The notes beneath the pieces are model-generated. The model made no database searches. It was not told the origin of the DNA and saw nothing but the letters and a program-made list of their open reading frames with translations. This document shows positions 1-8,995 of a DNA stretch of 64,000 bases, piece by piece (the first letter of the stretch is position 1; the number at the start of each line of letters is the position of its first letter). The translations under genes were made by a program, and so were the position numbers. The stretch is from Novosphingobium sp. (GTDB taxonomy: Bacteria > Pseudomonadota > Alphaproteobacteria > Sphingomonadales > Sphingomonadaceae), in assembly GCF_039595395.1 (NCBI RefSeq), contig NZ_JBCNLP010000001.1:2914001-2978000 (forward strand), given 5' to 3'.

Positions 1-816
1 GCTATGGCGAGAGCGGGCCCTATGCCAAACGCCCGGGGCAGGATCTGATCCTGCAGGCCATGTCGGGTGCGATGCTCTCCACCGGGCGGGCCAGCGATCC
101 GCCTGCTCCGGCAGGGCAATATCTGGCCGATGCGATCACCGCCTATAGCGCCTTCGAGGGCGCGCTGGCCGCGCTGCTTCACCGCGAGCGCACCGGCGAA
201 GGGCAGTTGGTGGAGGTCAACATGCTCGACGCGCTGGTGACGATCCAGATGCAGGAACTCTCGGTCTTCACCGTGGGCGGCAAGCCGCAGACCCGCTCGG
301 AGGAACCGCATGCCCATTGCTACATCCGCTCGCCCTATGGCGTGTTCGCCACGGCGGATGGCTATATCGCGCTGGCCTTTGCCAGCCTGCGCAAGCTGGG
401 CGAACTGATCGGCGAGCCCAGTTTCGCCGCTATGGACGATGAGACCGATAGCTGGGCGCACCGCGACGCCATCTTCGCCCGCGTCCGCGAAAAGCTGCCC
501 GCACGCAGCAGCGCGGAATGGCTGGCCCTGTTCGACAGCCACGATATCTGGTCGGGCAAGGTCTATGGCTATGAGGATGTGGTGGCCGATCCGCAGATCG
601 CGCATAACGGCACCTTCGTGGAGTATGACCACCCCAGCGAGGGCCGCGTCAAAACCCCCGGCTTCCCGATCCGCTTTTCGAAAACGCCCTCCACGGTGGA
701 GCGCGGCGCCCCCCCAGATCGGCGAGCACAGCCGCGAGGTGCTGAGCGAGGCGGGCTTCGACGACGCCACCATCAAGCGCCTGCTGGAGAGCGGCGTGGT
801 CCGTCAGGAGGCATGA
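1..816 (+). pseudogene. CaiB/BaiF family (family III) CoA-transferase, 5' partial and frameshifted
   Basis: The gene enters from the left edge in the frame starting at base 3; the first residues visible (YGESGPYAKRPGQDLILQAM) are the typical CaiB/BaiF segment near the active site. These enzymes move CoA between carboxylic acids. The frame stays good to about base 708. Then a run of seven C (709-715) shifts it. The expected C-terminus (QIGEHSREVL through SGVVRQEA) is read in the next frame and stops at 816, one base before the next ATG. Six C would restore the gene. It is either a real +1 frameshift or a homopolymer error. Substrate is unknown; the neighbour is an enoyl-CoA hydratase. Confidence 0.85.
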
Positions 817-817
817 G

Positions 818-1582
818 ATGAGCATTCTGTTCGAAATCGACGGCGCGGTCGCCACCATCACGCTCAACCGCCCGGAGAAGTTCAACGCCGCCACACCGGC
901 CATGTCCAGGGCCATCGTGGAAGCGACACAGGAATGCGACCGCAACGATGATATACGCTGCGTCATCATCACCGGCGCGGGGCCCAAGGCCTTTTGCGCG
1001 GGATCGGATGTCGAGGCGCTGGACGATTACGCGACGCCCTGGGATTTCCGCAACCGCGTGGATTACTGCGATGCCATCCATAAGCTGCGCAAGCCGAGCA
1101 TCGCGGCGGTCAATGGCCATGCGCTGGGCGGCGGACTGGAAACCGCGCTGAGCTGCGACATCCGCATCGCCTCGAGCAACGCCAAATTCGCCGCGCCCGA
1201 AATCAAGCTGGGCTGGATCGGCGGAGGCGGCATGGCGGCCTTTCTGGCGCATTCCATCGGCGCCTCCAATGCGGCGCTGATGCTGATGACCGGCGACCCC
1301 ATCGATGCCCAACGCGCGCTGGGCTGGGGTCTGGTCAGTGAAGTGATCGAGCCCGATGCGCTGATGGACCGCGCGCGCGCTTTGGCCGAGACCATTGCCG
1401 CGCGCGCCCCCATCGCCGCCGAGACCGCCAAGCGCAATCTGACGGCAGCCTTCTCCATGCCGCTGGAGGAAGCCATGGCCTATGAGCGCGACCTGCAGAC
1501 AATTTGCTTTACCACGCAGGATGCGCTGGAAGGCCGAGCGGCGTTCAAGGAAAAGCGCGCGCCGGTGTTTCGGCGCAAGTAA
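818..1582 (+). CDS. Enoyl-CoA hydratase/isomerase family protein
   Basis: This 254-residue crotonase-fold protein is normal length for the family. The oxyanion-hole and catalytic segments are present: GSDVEAL near residue 67, GHALGGGLETALSCDIRIAS around 105-124 with the first catalytic glutamate in GGGLE, and AAPEIKLGW with the second glutamate. Both glutamates suggest a true hydratase rather than an isomerase or dehalogenase. It starts 2 bases after the stop of the CoA-transferase, so the two are one transcription unit acting on an acyl-CoA. The substrate cannot be told from sequence; carnitine-type, aromatic or terpenoid acids are all possible. Confidence 0.9.
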   Translation: MSILFEIDGAVATITLNRPEKFNAATPAMSRAIVEATQECDRNDDIRCVIITGAGPKAFCAGSDVEALDDYATPWDFRNRVDYCDAIHKLRKPSIAAVNGHALGGGLETALSCDIRIASSNAKFAAPEIKLGWIGGGGMAAFLAHSIGASNAALMLMTGDPIDAQRALGWGLVSEVIEPDALMDRARALAETIAARAPIAAETAKRNLTAAFSMPLEEAMAYERDLQTICFTTQDALEGRAAFKEKRAPVFRRK

Positions 1583-1592
1583 AGCGCGCCAA

Positions 1593-1639
1593 CACAGAAA
1601 AGCCGGCACGGGATCGCTCCTGTGCCGGCTTTTTCTGTG
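1593..1639. terminator. Bidirectional intrinsic terminator
   Basis: A near-perfect inverted repeat (about 17 bp arms, one unpaired base) with A-rich and T-rich flanks lies between the convergent enoyl-CoA hydratase and TonB receptor genes. It can end transcription from both sides. Confidence 0.8.
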
Positions 1640-1681
1640 CGCGAGGAAGGCGGAGCGCTGTCACGCCCCGCCCTCCCCGGT

Positions 1682-4393
1682 TCAGAACCGCATGCGCGCG
1701 CCAAAGGTGAAGCGCCGCCCCGTATCGCCATAGCTGAAGGTCTGGCTGGGCACGCTTGAGTAGGTGAACTCGCGCTCATCGGCCAGATTCAGCGCACTGG
1801 CCATCACGGTCAGATGCTTGTTCACATCATAGGCGAGGCTGGCGTCCAACTGGCCATAGGCCGCATAATAGAGCGGCAGACCATTGCGCCCATTGGCCGT
1901 TTCCAGATATTTGCTGCGCCACGTATAGGCCATGCGCGCCTGAAAACCGTATTTCTCGTAATAGCCGACAAGGCTGTAGGAATATTTGGAGAGCCCCTCC
2001 AGACCATAGCTCGTGCCGCTGACCTGGTTCTGATACTGGGCATTGCTGTCGACCAGCGTGAAGCTGCCCTGGAAGCCCAGCCCGCTGAAGATCCCCGGCA
2101 GGCGCGTGAAGGCCTGGCGATAGTTCAGCTCCAGCCCTTTCACCGCTGCGCCCTTGCCATTGGTCGGCTCGGTCACCTGGAAGGTCACCTGATCGACCTG
2201 CTGGGGCGTGGTGGTCTGCGCCACGAAGGAGTCGATGCTCTTGTAGAACAGCGCCAGCGACAGCAGCGAGGTCTTGTCGAAATACCACTCCAGCCCGGTC
2301 TCGACCTGCGAGGCGCGGAAGGGGTTGAGGTTGGGGTTGCCTCGGGTGATCTGCTCATTGCCCGGATTGGTCAGGATCGACTGGGCGGGCGACAGATCGG
2401 TCAGCGTCGGGCGCGTCATCACCCGCGAGCTTGAGAAGCGCGCGACCAGCTTGTCGGTCAGATCCAGCCGCAGGTTCAGCGAGGGCAGGAAATCATTGTA
2501 ATGCCCCGCAAAGCCGAAAGGCACCACCGGCGAGAGGGTGATGATGTTCTGCCCGCCACCATTGGGCCGCGCGCTCAGGATCGTCTGCGCCGCGCCGGTC
2601 GAGGTGTAGCTGGTGTCCTCGAAACGCAGGCCGGTGTTGATGGCCAGCGGCATGCCCGCAAGCTGCGTCTTGAAGTCCATCATCAGGTAACCGATGTAGA
2701 CATGCTCATCGACCACAGAGCTGGCCGCCGGGTTGAAGACCGGGCGCTGATAGCCGACGAAATTGGGATCGCTGCTCTTGAAGGCCTGCAGCGCCTGCAC
2801 GAACTGGCGCGGATCATAGGTGATCCACTGGCGCGGAATGCTGCCATTGTAGCCGGAGAACCAGTCGTTCGGCGTGGTCTGGAACAGCGAGGCGGGCATC
2901 GGCACATAGACCGAACCGCCGCAGAAAGCGCATTGCGAGGCCGGGGGCTGCTGCAGCGTGTTGTTGGTCTTCTTGCGATCCTCACGCGCGGCGCCAAAGG
3001 ACACCACAAAGCCGTTGCCCGGATCCCACACGCCGTCGAACTTGGCCTCCAGCGTCTGGTCCTTGATGTCGGAGCCGCCATCCGCCTCGTAATGCGCGCC
3101 GATGTGGTTCACATCGGTGGCGGCATTGGCGTAGTTGGGGTTCGACCAGGCCATGTTGAAGATCGGATTGCCGGTGCGGCTGTCCCATGACAGATCCATG
3201 CCGGTGCGGCGGAAGGTCGAGAAATAGCTGTCGGCCGCGCCCGTGCGGGTGGCCTGCGAGCGCGCCAGATCGGCGGTCAACTTCAGGTCGCCCTTGTGCC
3301 ACTCCAGATTGCCGCCGATCAGATAGGTGGTGTTGTGCTGCACCGTGCTGCTGACGATCTCGTCCACCGTGCCGCCGGTAAAGCGCTGGGCCACCGCCGA
3401 GCCGTTCTGCACCACCTGATCGACCAGCGTGCCGCCGCTGAAATCGTAAGCGATCTGCGAGGTGTTATCCAGCTCGTTCAAACGCGTGTAGAAACCATCC
3501 AGCGTGAAGAGCAGCGTGTCGGTGGGCTTCCACTGCAAGGTCGCATTGGTCCCCACCCGCTTCTTGGTGGTGAAGACATAGGTCGGCGACATGTTGGACG
3601 GCATCGTCACATTGGTGAAAGGCGCCACATTGGGGCCGACGCGGCCATTGTAATAGCTGTCGGTGCTGCTGTGGGTGACCCAGCCCGCGCCGATGTCGAA
3701 TTCGTCGGTGCGGATCTTGCGGTCCTCGTAGGAGGCGACCACCGCCAGACCCAGCGTGCCTTCGGCATTGTGCCAGCTCACCACGCCCGAGAGCGAAGGG
3801 CCCCAGTTCTTGGCGAGTTGCTGGTCCTGCGCCTGACCGGAGAGCGCCAGCGTAAAGGGCTTGAGTTCGAGCGGGCGGATCGAGCGGATGTTGACCGTCG
3901 CGCCGATGCTGGCGCCGTTCAGCTTGGCCATCGGGCTCTTGTAGACATCCGCCCCGGCGATCAGCTCGGAGGGCAGTTCGTCAAAGCTGAATTCGCGGCC
4001 GACATTCTCGGTCGCCAGCGTGCGGCCGTTGAGCGTCACCACGTTGAACTGGGGCCCAAGCCCGCGCACCGAGATGAAATTGCCGTCGCCATGGCTGCGA
4101 TCGATGGTGACACCGGTGATGCGCTGGAGCGATTCCGCGACATTGCTTTCCGGCAGCTTGCCCAGATCCTCGGTGGCGATGGAATCGACGATGTTCACGG
4201 CCTTGCGCTTGATATCGATGGCGGCCTGCTGCGATTTGCGCAGGCCGGTCACGATGATCTCCTGCTGGCCGCTGGCGGTGCTGGCATCGCCGGGCGGAGG
4301 AGCGCCCTGCGGCGCCTGTTGCGCGAAGGCGGGGCCGGCCATCAAGGCTGACAAACCCACACCCATTGCGAAGCGACTGAACCTACCCTTCAT
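1682..4393 (-). CDS. TonB-dependent outer-membrane receptor (Xanthomonas/Caulobacter carbohydrate type)
   Basis: About 903 residues. The start MKGRFSRFAMGV is chosen because a GGAAGGA ribosome site precedes it and a signal peptide ending AGPAFAQQ follows; an ATG 24 bases upstream is less good. A plug domain follows (EIIVTG box, then LGKLPESNVAESLQRITGVTIDR and VTLNGRTLATEN), then a beta-barrel ending in RRFTFGARMRF with the usual C-terminal aromatic. It should bring an oligosaccharide or glycoside through the outer membrane. It lies downstream of the permease and dehydratase genes on the same strand. It has its own 239-base upstream region with a perfect 14-bp palindrome, so it probably answers to the local GntR regulator. 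The ligand (a deoxysugar?) is inferred from neighbours. Confidence 0.9.
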   Translation of the reverse strand: MKGRFSRFAMGVGLSALMAGPAFAQQAPQGAPPPGDASTASGQQEIIVTGLRKSQQAAIDIKRKAVNIVDSIATEDLGKLPESNVAESLQRITGVTIDRSHGDGNFISVRGLGPQFNVVTLNGRTLATENVGREFSFDELPSELIAGADVYKSPMAKLNGASIGATVNIRSIRPLELKPFTLALSGQAQDQQLAKNWGPSLSGVVSWHNAEGTLGLAVVASYEDRKIRTDEFDIGAGWVTHSSTDSYYNGRVGPNVAPFTNVTMPSNMSPTYVFTTKKRVGTNATLQWKPTDTLLFTLDGFYTRLNELDNTSQIAYDFSGGTLVDQVVQNGSAVAQRFTGGTVDEIVSSTVQHNTTYLIGGNLEWHKGDLKLTADLARSQATRTGAADSYFSTFRRTGMDLSWDSRTGNPIFNMAWSNPNYANAATDVNHIGAHYEADGGSDIKDQTLEAKFDGVWDPGNGFVVSFGAAREDRKKTNNTLQQPPASQCAFCGGSVYVPMPASLFQTTPNDWFSGYNGSIPRQWITYDPRQFVQALQAFKSSDPNFVGYQRPVFNPAASSVVDEHVYIGYLMMDFKTQLAGMPLAINTGLRFEDTSYTSTGAAQTILSARPNGGGQNIITLSPVVPFGFAGHYNDFLPSLNLRLDLTDKLVARFSSSRVMTRPTLTDLSPAQSILTNPGNEQITRGNPNLNPFRASQVETGLEWYFDKTSLLSLALFYKSIDSFVAQTTTPQQVDQVTFQVTEPTNGKGAAVKGLELNYRQAFTRLPGIFSGLGFQGSFTLVDSNAQYQNQVSGTSYGLEGLSKYSYSLVGYYEKYGFQARMAYTWRSKYLETANGRNGLPLYYAAYGQLDASLAYDVNKHLTVMASALNLADEREFTYSSVPSQTFSYGDTGRRFTFGARMRF

Positions 4394-4446
4394 CCCCGGT
4401 CCTTCCCCATTTCCCATATCGCGTTTTTAAGATTTCACGATTCATT

Positions 4447-4460
4447 ATTGATATATCAAT
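4447..4460. promoter_or_regulatory. Perfect palindrome, candidate GntR operator upstream of the TonB receptor
   Basis: ATTGATATATCAAT is an exact 14-bp palindrome 54 bases upstream of the receptor start. Its form resembles operators of FadR-subfamily sugar-acid regulators (ExuR/UxuR type, TTGGTATACCAA). Related 12-mers lie at 7064-7075 and 10193-10204. Binding is inferred. Confidence 0.5.
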
Positions 4461-4632
4461 TGCACCTCTTGGAATGTCTTTCAAGAGGGTTTTTTGATAC
4501 CGGGGCCGTGGGTGCTCCGGTCATCGCCCCGGTGCAGAGGCACGGACATTGAGCATGCAGAAGCAGTGGCTTACCCAGCCATCTTATCGGAACAGCACAT
4601 GGCGTATGGCGACATGCGCCCGGAAACGGGTT

Positions 4633-5892
4633 TCAGTGCACCGAACGGATCGGCAGCACGAAACAGCTTCCGGCAAAAACGAAGGCGATCGCCGAGACGA
4701 AGAGAGCCCGGTAATCGCCCCCCGTCACATGCAGCAGCCATGCCGACCACACCGGGCTGAGGATCTGGGGGATGTTGACCGCCGTGGTCAGAATGCCCAG
4801 ATCCTTGCCGGTCGCCTCACCGCGTCCTTGCGGCAGCACCTGGGTCATCAGCGCCATATCCACCGACATAAAGGCGCCGTAACCGATGCCCATCAGCGCG
4901 GCATAGCCCATCATCCCCGGCACGCTGGCCATCACCAGCGGCACGATCAGCGCCAGCCCCATGATGATGCTGGAGAGGAAGACGAAAGGCTTGCGCCGCC
5001 CCACCCGGTCCGAAGCGAAACCCGACCCAAAGGCCGAAAGCACCAGCGCGACAAAGGTGATCGTCGAGAGCGTGGCAATGGTGCGGTTCGAGGCGGACAC
5101 CGAGAGGTGAATGTAATCCTGCAGAATATAGAGCAGATAGGTGACGATCCCCTGATAGCCCATATAGATCGTGAAGCGGCCCAGAAAGGCCCAGGCAAAA
5201 TCGGGATGCTCACGCGGGCTGACCCAGAAACCGGCGAGAAAAGCGCCGGGCCGGAACGGCTCTGGCGGCGCGGCTGAAACCGGCGGCTCGGGGTTGAGGA
5301 GGATGAAGGCAAGGCACACCAGCACGATGCCCGCCGCCAGCACGCCATAGGCCAGCGTCATGTCATAGGCCAGATAGCCGCCCAGCACGATGCCCGCCGT
5401 GCCCCCCGCCGTCATCCCCGCGCCGACAAAGCCCGAGGCGGTGCCGCGCTGTTCGGCGGGGAAACGGTCGGCCACGATGGTCGTGACGGCGGCCTGCATG
5501 GAATTGAGCGCGACGGTCGCCCCCACCCAGACCATGGTGATCGGCCACAGGCTGGTCATGCGCGCGGTGAGGAACAGGCAGATGCCGCCCACCACCGATC
5601 CCAGCACGATCCATGGCGTGCGCCGCCCGAACCGCCCTGATGTGCGGTCCGACAGCGCCCCGGCGATCGGCGTGGTCAGCGTCGAGAAGACCGAGGTGAC
5701 GGCAAAGACCATCGCCAGATTGCCCGCCTTATGCGCGTGATCCAGCGCCTCGATCTGGTTGGGCAGCAGCACCGAGAGCACCGCGCAATAGAGCGCCAGC
5801 AGCACGAAGAACACGGCAGACAACGACAGCAACAGCCGCCACGGCCGCCCCTGCCCCGCCACCAGCGCGGGCGCGATGGCCAGATCGCTCAC
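4633..5892 (-). CDS. MFS transporter, probably sugar or sugar-acid uptake
   Basis: A 419-residue, twelve-helix major facilitator. The loop 2-3 signature is visible as GALSDRTSGRFGRRTPW and a second copy as SDRVGRRKPF after helix 8. Its start ATG overlaps the dehydratase stop by four bases (ATGA), so the two are co-translated. It presumably carries the substrate taken in by the TonB receptor across the inner membrane. The exact substrate is unknown; the context points to a deoxysugar or its acid. Confidence 0.88.
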   Translation of the reverse strand: MSDLAIAPALVAGQGRPWRLLLSLSAVFFVLLALYCAVLSVLLPNQIEALDHAHKAGNLAMVFAVTSVFSTLTTPIAGALSDRTSGRFGRRTPWIVLGSVVGGICLFLTARMTSLWPITMVWVGATVALNSMQAAVTTIVADRFPAEQRGTASGFVGAGMTAGGTAGIVLGGYLAYDMTLAYGVLAAGIVLVCLAFILLNPEPPVSAAPPEPFRPGAFLAGFWVSPREHPDFAWAFLGRFTIYMGYQGIVTYLLYILQDYIHLSVSASNRTIATLSTITFVALVLSAFGSGFASDRVGRRKPFVFLSSIIMGLALIVPLVMASVPGMMGYAALMGIGYGAFMSVDMALMTQVLPQGRGEATGKDLGILTTAVNIPQILSPVWSAWLLHVTGGDYRALFVSAIAFVFAGSCFVLPIRSVH

Positions 5893-7031
5893 AGCACGCC
5901 TGTCAGACGATGTTGCGGCGGCGCATCGCCAAGGGCGCTACGTTCCAGCACCTCGGGGCGGCGCCATGCTGCGCGGGCCTCCTCGCTCAGCACCAGACCG
6001 TGGCCCGGCGCTTGCGAACCATGAATGAAGCCATCGCGGATCTCATAGGGCTGCTCCACCAGATGCTCGAAGTTCTGATAGCTGTACTCCAGCCATTCGA
6101 CTTCGGGCAGCGCCAGCGCCATGTTCACCCCCACCTCCAGAAAGGTGTTGCCCAGCGTGACCGGCACGCCCAGCTCTGCCGCGAACCAGCCGATGCGCAT
6201 CACATCGGTGACATGGCCATGGACGTTGAGCATATCCGCCCCGCCCGCCTGAAGCAGCGCGCGCTTGCCCGAAACATCGAGATATTCGCCCGAATTGATC
6301 AGCGTCTCGCCCGCCGTGCCGCGCAGCAAGCGCAGCCCGTCGATGTCGCTGCGCAGAATGGGGTCCTCCATCCAGAAGATCGGATGGCCCGCGCGACGGA
6401 ACAGCTCAAGATTGGCGATGGTCTGCTTGGGCGACCAGGCTTCATTGGCGTCGATCATCACCGTGCGGTCAGGGCCGACAGCCTTCGCCAGCAGATCGAG
6501 GCGGTGCAGGTCGCGTTCCACCTCGGCATGGCCGACCTTGATCTTGAAGGCGGTAAAACCCTCCGAGGCGGCATGGGCGAAGAGCGCCTGAAAGGCATCG
6601 TCAGCCAGATGGAAGTCCAGCCCGCTGGCATAGGCGCGCACCTTCGAACGCCGCCCGCCCAGCAATTGCCACAAGGGCAGGCCCACCTGCTTGGCAAACA
6701 GATCCCACACCGCATGCTGCAGCGCTTCCTCGACAGGAATGCCGCTGCGGCGCTGGTTGCCACCGCGCGGGCGGGCGACGCGATGGGCCAGCGCCCCAGG
6801 CTCCTGCCCGTCCAGACCGGGCCAGATTTCCACCGCGAAAATGCGTATCAGCTCGGCCTCATCGGGCAGCGGCGCGAAGAGCGACTGCATGAAACCCAGG
6901 CCCACCCGCCCTGCCCCGTCGATCAATTCCAGCGCGGCGAGATGGACATCGTCCGTCCGCACCTGGCTGTCACCGATCACGCGGTCCCGCGCGAATTGAA
7001 ATCGAGTGATACGGAAGTCGACGATCGCCAT
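5889..7031 (-). CDS. Enolase-superfamily (mandelate racemase/MLE) sugar-acid dehydratase
   Basis: 380 residues from MAIVDFRITR; the reading frame extends upstream, but this start gives the normal N-terminus. The family hallmarks are present: KIK at 163-165 (general base), metal ligands Asp194 (MIDANEAW), Glu222 (MEDP) and Glu249 (NSGEYL), and His271/His273 (NVHGHVTD) near the end of the barrel. It should remove water from an aldonate to give a 2-keto-3-deoxy acid in the cytoplasm. It is shorter than, and unlike, the classical 440-residue FucD, so an L-fuconate or L-rhamnonate substrate is inferred only from the lactonase, mutarotase and FAH neighbours. It is divergent from the GntR gene. Confidence 0.85.
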   Translation of the reverse strand: MAIVDFRITRFQFARDRVIGDSQVRTDDVHLAALELIDGAGRVGLGFMQSLFAPLPDEAELIRIFAVEIWPGLDGQEPGALAHRVARPRGGNQRRSGIPVEEALQHAVWDLFAKQVGLPLWQLLGGRRSKVRAYASGLDFHLADDAFQALFAHAASEGFTAFKIKVGHAEVERDLHRLDLLAKAVGPDRTVMIDANEAWSPKQTIANLELFRRAGHPIFWMEDPILRSDIDGLRLLRGTAGETLINSGEYLDVSGKRALLQAGGADMLNVHGHVTDVMRIGWFAAELGVPVTLGNTFLEVGVNMALALPEVEWLEYSYQNFEHLVEQPYEIRDGFIHGSQAPGHGLVLSEEARAAWRRPEVLERSALGDAPPQHRLTGVL

Positions 7032-7063
7032 TTTCACCGCTACTATTGATCCAGAGTGACGTT

Positions 7064-7075
7064 TTGAGATATCAG
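7064..7075. promoter_or_regulatory. Candidate GntR operator in the dehydratase/gntR divergent promoter
   Basis: TTGAGATATCAG matches the palindrome core TTGATATATCAA at 10 of 12 positions and sits between the two divergent genes, 16 bases before the regulator start. It would allow autoregulation and control of the dehydratase-permease operon. Inference only. Confidence 0.4.
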
Positions 7076-7090
7076 TGCGCAAGGATAGAT

Positions 7091-7798
7091 ATGGCAGACA
7101 AACAAACTTGGCAAGCTGGAAAGGATGACAGCGATGAGACCGCGAGCCTCGTGGGCAAGCGGCTCAGCGATGTCGCCTACAGCGCGATCCTTGAAGGATT
7201 GTTCGAAAAGCGCGTGCCCGCGGGGGCTTTCGTGTCGCAGAACGATCTGGTGAAGCTGCTGGGCATTCCGGTGCAGCCGCTGCGCGATGCGCTGCGCGTG
7301 CTGGAGGCCGAGGGCGTGCTGACGATCCATCCACGTTCGGGCATCCAGTTCCTCAAGCCCGATCTGGAGCTGGCGCGCAGCACCTATCAGTTCCGCACCA
7401 TCATCGAGCGTTCCGCCGCGCGCGCCTTTGCCGAGGCGGGGGATGCCAATGAGATCGCCACGCTGATCGCGGACCACAAGGCGCTGATCGAGCATATGGA
7501 AACGCACGGTTTTTCGGCCGACATGCCCGACCGGGTGGATGCGCTGGACCACCGCCTGCATGCTTCGATGATTGCCACTTTGCGCAATCCGCTGGTCGAG
7601 ACGACCTCGCGCCGGTTGAAGAATTACGTGACGCTGATCCGTCTGGAGCGGCTGATCACCCAGCCTGTCGCGCTGCGCACGCTGCGCGAACATCTCGAAA
7701 TCCTGGAAGCCTGCGCCGACCGCGACGCCGACCGTGCCGAGGCGGCTCTCAACCAGCACTTCCAGGCCGCCTTGCAACGCATCTTGGGAATGTTCTGA
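7091..7798 (+). CDS. GntR family regulator, FadR subfamily (FCD domain)
   Basis: 235 residues starting at ATG 7091, which follows a clear AAGGATAG ribosome site. The N-terminal winged helix (about 20-85) has the usual VSQNDLVKLLGIPVQPLRDALRVLEAEGVL recognition region (shown here only in part: QNDLVKLLGI, LRDALRVLEAEG). The C-terminal FCD domain is all-helical, with likely metal or effector ligands in DALDHRLH and LREHLEILEA. It probably represses the island until a sugar acid binds. It is the first gene of a plus-strand operon with the lactonase, mutarotase and FMN dehydrogenase, and faces the dehydratase operon. Confidence 0.9.
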   Translation: MADKQTWQAGKDDSDETASLVGKRLSDVAYSAILEGLFEKRVPAGAFVSQNDLVKLLGIPVQPLRDALRVLEAEGVLTIHPRSGIQFLKPDLELARSTYQFRTIIERSAARAFAEAGDANEIATLIADHKALIEHMETHGFSADMPDRVDALDHRLHASMIATLRNPLVETTSRRLKNYVTLIRLERLITQPVALRTLREHLEILEACADRDADRAEAALNQHFQAALQRILGMF

Positions 7799-7801
7799 CC
7801 T

Positions 7802-8629
7802 ATGGGGATTATCGATTCGCATCAGCACTTTTGGCAGCTCGATAATCCCGGTCACCAATGGCCCGATGCCGACTGGCCGCGCATCCATCGCGATTTTGGT
7901 CCCGATGATCTGCGGGCGACGGCACAGGGCTGCGAACTGGCGGGCACGGTGCTGGTGCAATCCCAGCCCGACGACCGCGACACCGACTGGATGCTCGCCC
8001 TTGCCCGCGACGAGCCGCTGATCAAGGCGGTCGTGGGCTGGGTCGATATGGCCGCGCCCCATGCGCCACAGCGGATCAAGCATCTGGCCACCCATGACAA
8101 ATTGCGCGGCATGCGCCCCATGCTGCAGGGCATGGAGGATGCAGCATGGATTTTAAGCGACACCGTCGCCCCCGCCATCGAAAGCATGATCACCCATGGC
8201 CTGCGGTTCGACGCGTTGATCCAGCCGCGCCATCTGCCGGTGATCGCGCAGTTGGCGCAACGCTGGCCGGAGCTGCGAATCGTCATCGATCACGCCGCCA
8301 AGCCGCATGCTGCCACCGGCACCCTCGATCCATGGCGCGCCGATATCGCCCAGCTTGCCGCCAATCCGGCGATCTTCTGCAAACTCTCGGGCCTGCGTAC
8401 CGAGCAGGCACCCGGCCAGAGCGCCGAGGCGCTGCGCCCCTATGTGCAGCATCTGGTCTCCTGCTTTGGCGACCGGCTGATGTGGGGCAGCGACTGGCCC
8501 GTGCTGCTGCATGCGGGCGACAGCTATGCCGACTGGATCGCCGATGCGCTGCGCCTTGCCGCACCGCTCGATGCTGCGCAGCACGCCAGCCTGATGCGCG
8601 GCGCCGCGACTCGCTTCTACGACCTCTGA
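7802..8629 (+). CDS. Amidohydrolase-family sugar lactonase (L-fuconolactonase-like)
   Basis: 275 residues beginning with MGIIDSHQHFWQLDN, the HxH metal motif in the form seen in L-fucono-1,5-lactonases and 2-pyrone-4,6-dicarboxylate lactonases (COG3618 type). Further ligand motifs are IVIDHAAKPH near 160 and MWGSDWPVL near 225, whose Asp is the catalytic base. It should open the lactone formed by sugar oxidation. It starts 3 bases after the regulator stop. Fucono- versus rhamnonolactone cannot be separated from sequence. Confidence 0.85.
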   Translation: MGIIDSHQHFWQLDNPGHQWPDADWPRIHRDFGPDDLRATAQGCELAGTVLVQSQPDDRDTDWMLALARDEPLIKAVVGWVDMAAPHAPQRIKHLATHDKLRGMRPMLQGMEDAAWILSDTVAPAIESMITHGLRFDALIQPRHLPVIAQLAQRWPELRIVIDHAAKPHAATGTLDPWRADIAQLAANPAIFCKLSGLRTEQAPGQSAEALRPYVQHLVSCFGDRLMWGSDWPVLLHAGDSYADWIADALRLAAPLDAAQHASLMRGAATRFYDL

Positions 8630-8644
8630 CGACAGGATCGCGCC

Positions 8645-8995
8645 ATGACCCAACGCCTTTGCCTCGCCCTCGACCTGGTCGATGATGCCGCGCTGATCGC
8701 CGAATACGAACGCTGGCACCAGCCCGGCGTCACACCGTCCGAGATCATCGCCTCGCACCGCGTGGCCGGGATCACGCAGATGGAGATCTATCGCGCAGGC
8801 AACCGCATGTTCATGCTGATCGAGGCCGACGACAGCTTCTCCGAGGCCGCCAAGGCCGCAAGCGACGCCGCCGATCCGCATGTGCAGGCCTGGGGCAAAC
8901 TGATGAAGCGCTTCCAGCAGCCGGTACCCGCTGCAGGGCCCGACGGTACATGGATACCCGCCCAGCGCATCTTCCGCCTGAGCGATCACCCATGA
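8645..8995 (+). CDS. L-rhamnose mutarotase family protein (RhaM/FucU-like anomerase)
   Basis: A 116-residue ferredoxin-like protein with the family features: RLCLALDLVDD at the start, WHQPGVTPSEI around 25-35, and GITQMEIYRAGNRMFMLIEADD. These proteins interconvert alpha and beta anomers of 6-deoxysugars. Family members next to fuconolactonase and AKR genes are usually linked to L-fucose. Its TGA overlaps the ATG of the next gene (ATGA), showing translational coupling. Confidence 0.85.
   Translation: MTQRLCLALDLVDDAALIAEYERWHQPGVTPSEIIASHRVAGITQMEIYRAGNRMFMLIEADDSFSEAAKAASDAADPHVQAWGKLMKRFQQPVPAAGPDGTWIPAQRIFRLSDHP

Noticed and set aside
3296..4351. Long plus-strand open frame (351 codons) opposite the TonB receptor
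   Set aside because: Composition is that of the complement of a coding gene (His/Arg/Asp-rich, no domain); the receptor on the other strand is clear.
5910..7049. 379-codon plus-strand frame opposite the dehydratase
   Set aside because: Shadow of the enolase-superfamily gene; no recognisable motif or ribosome site.
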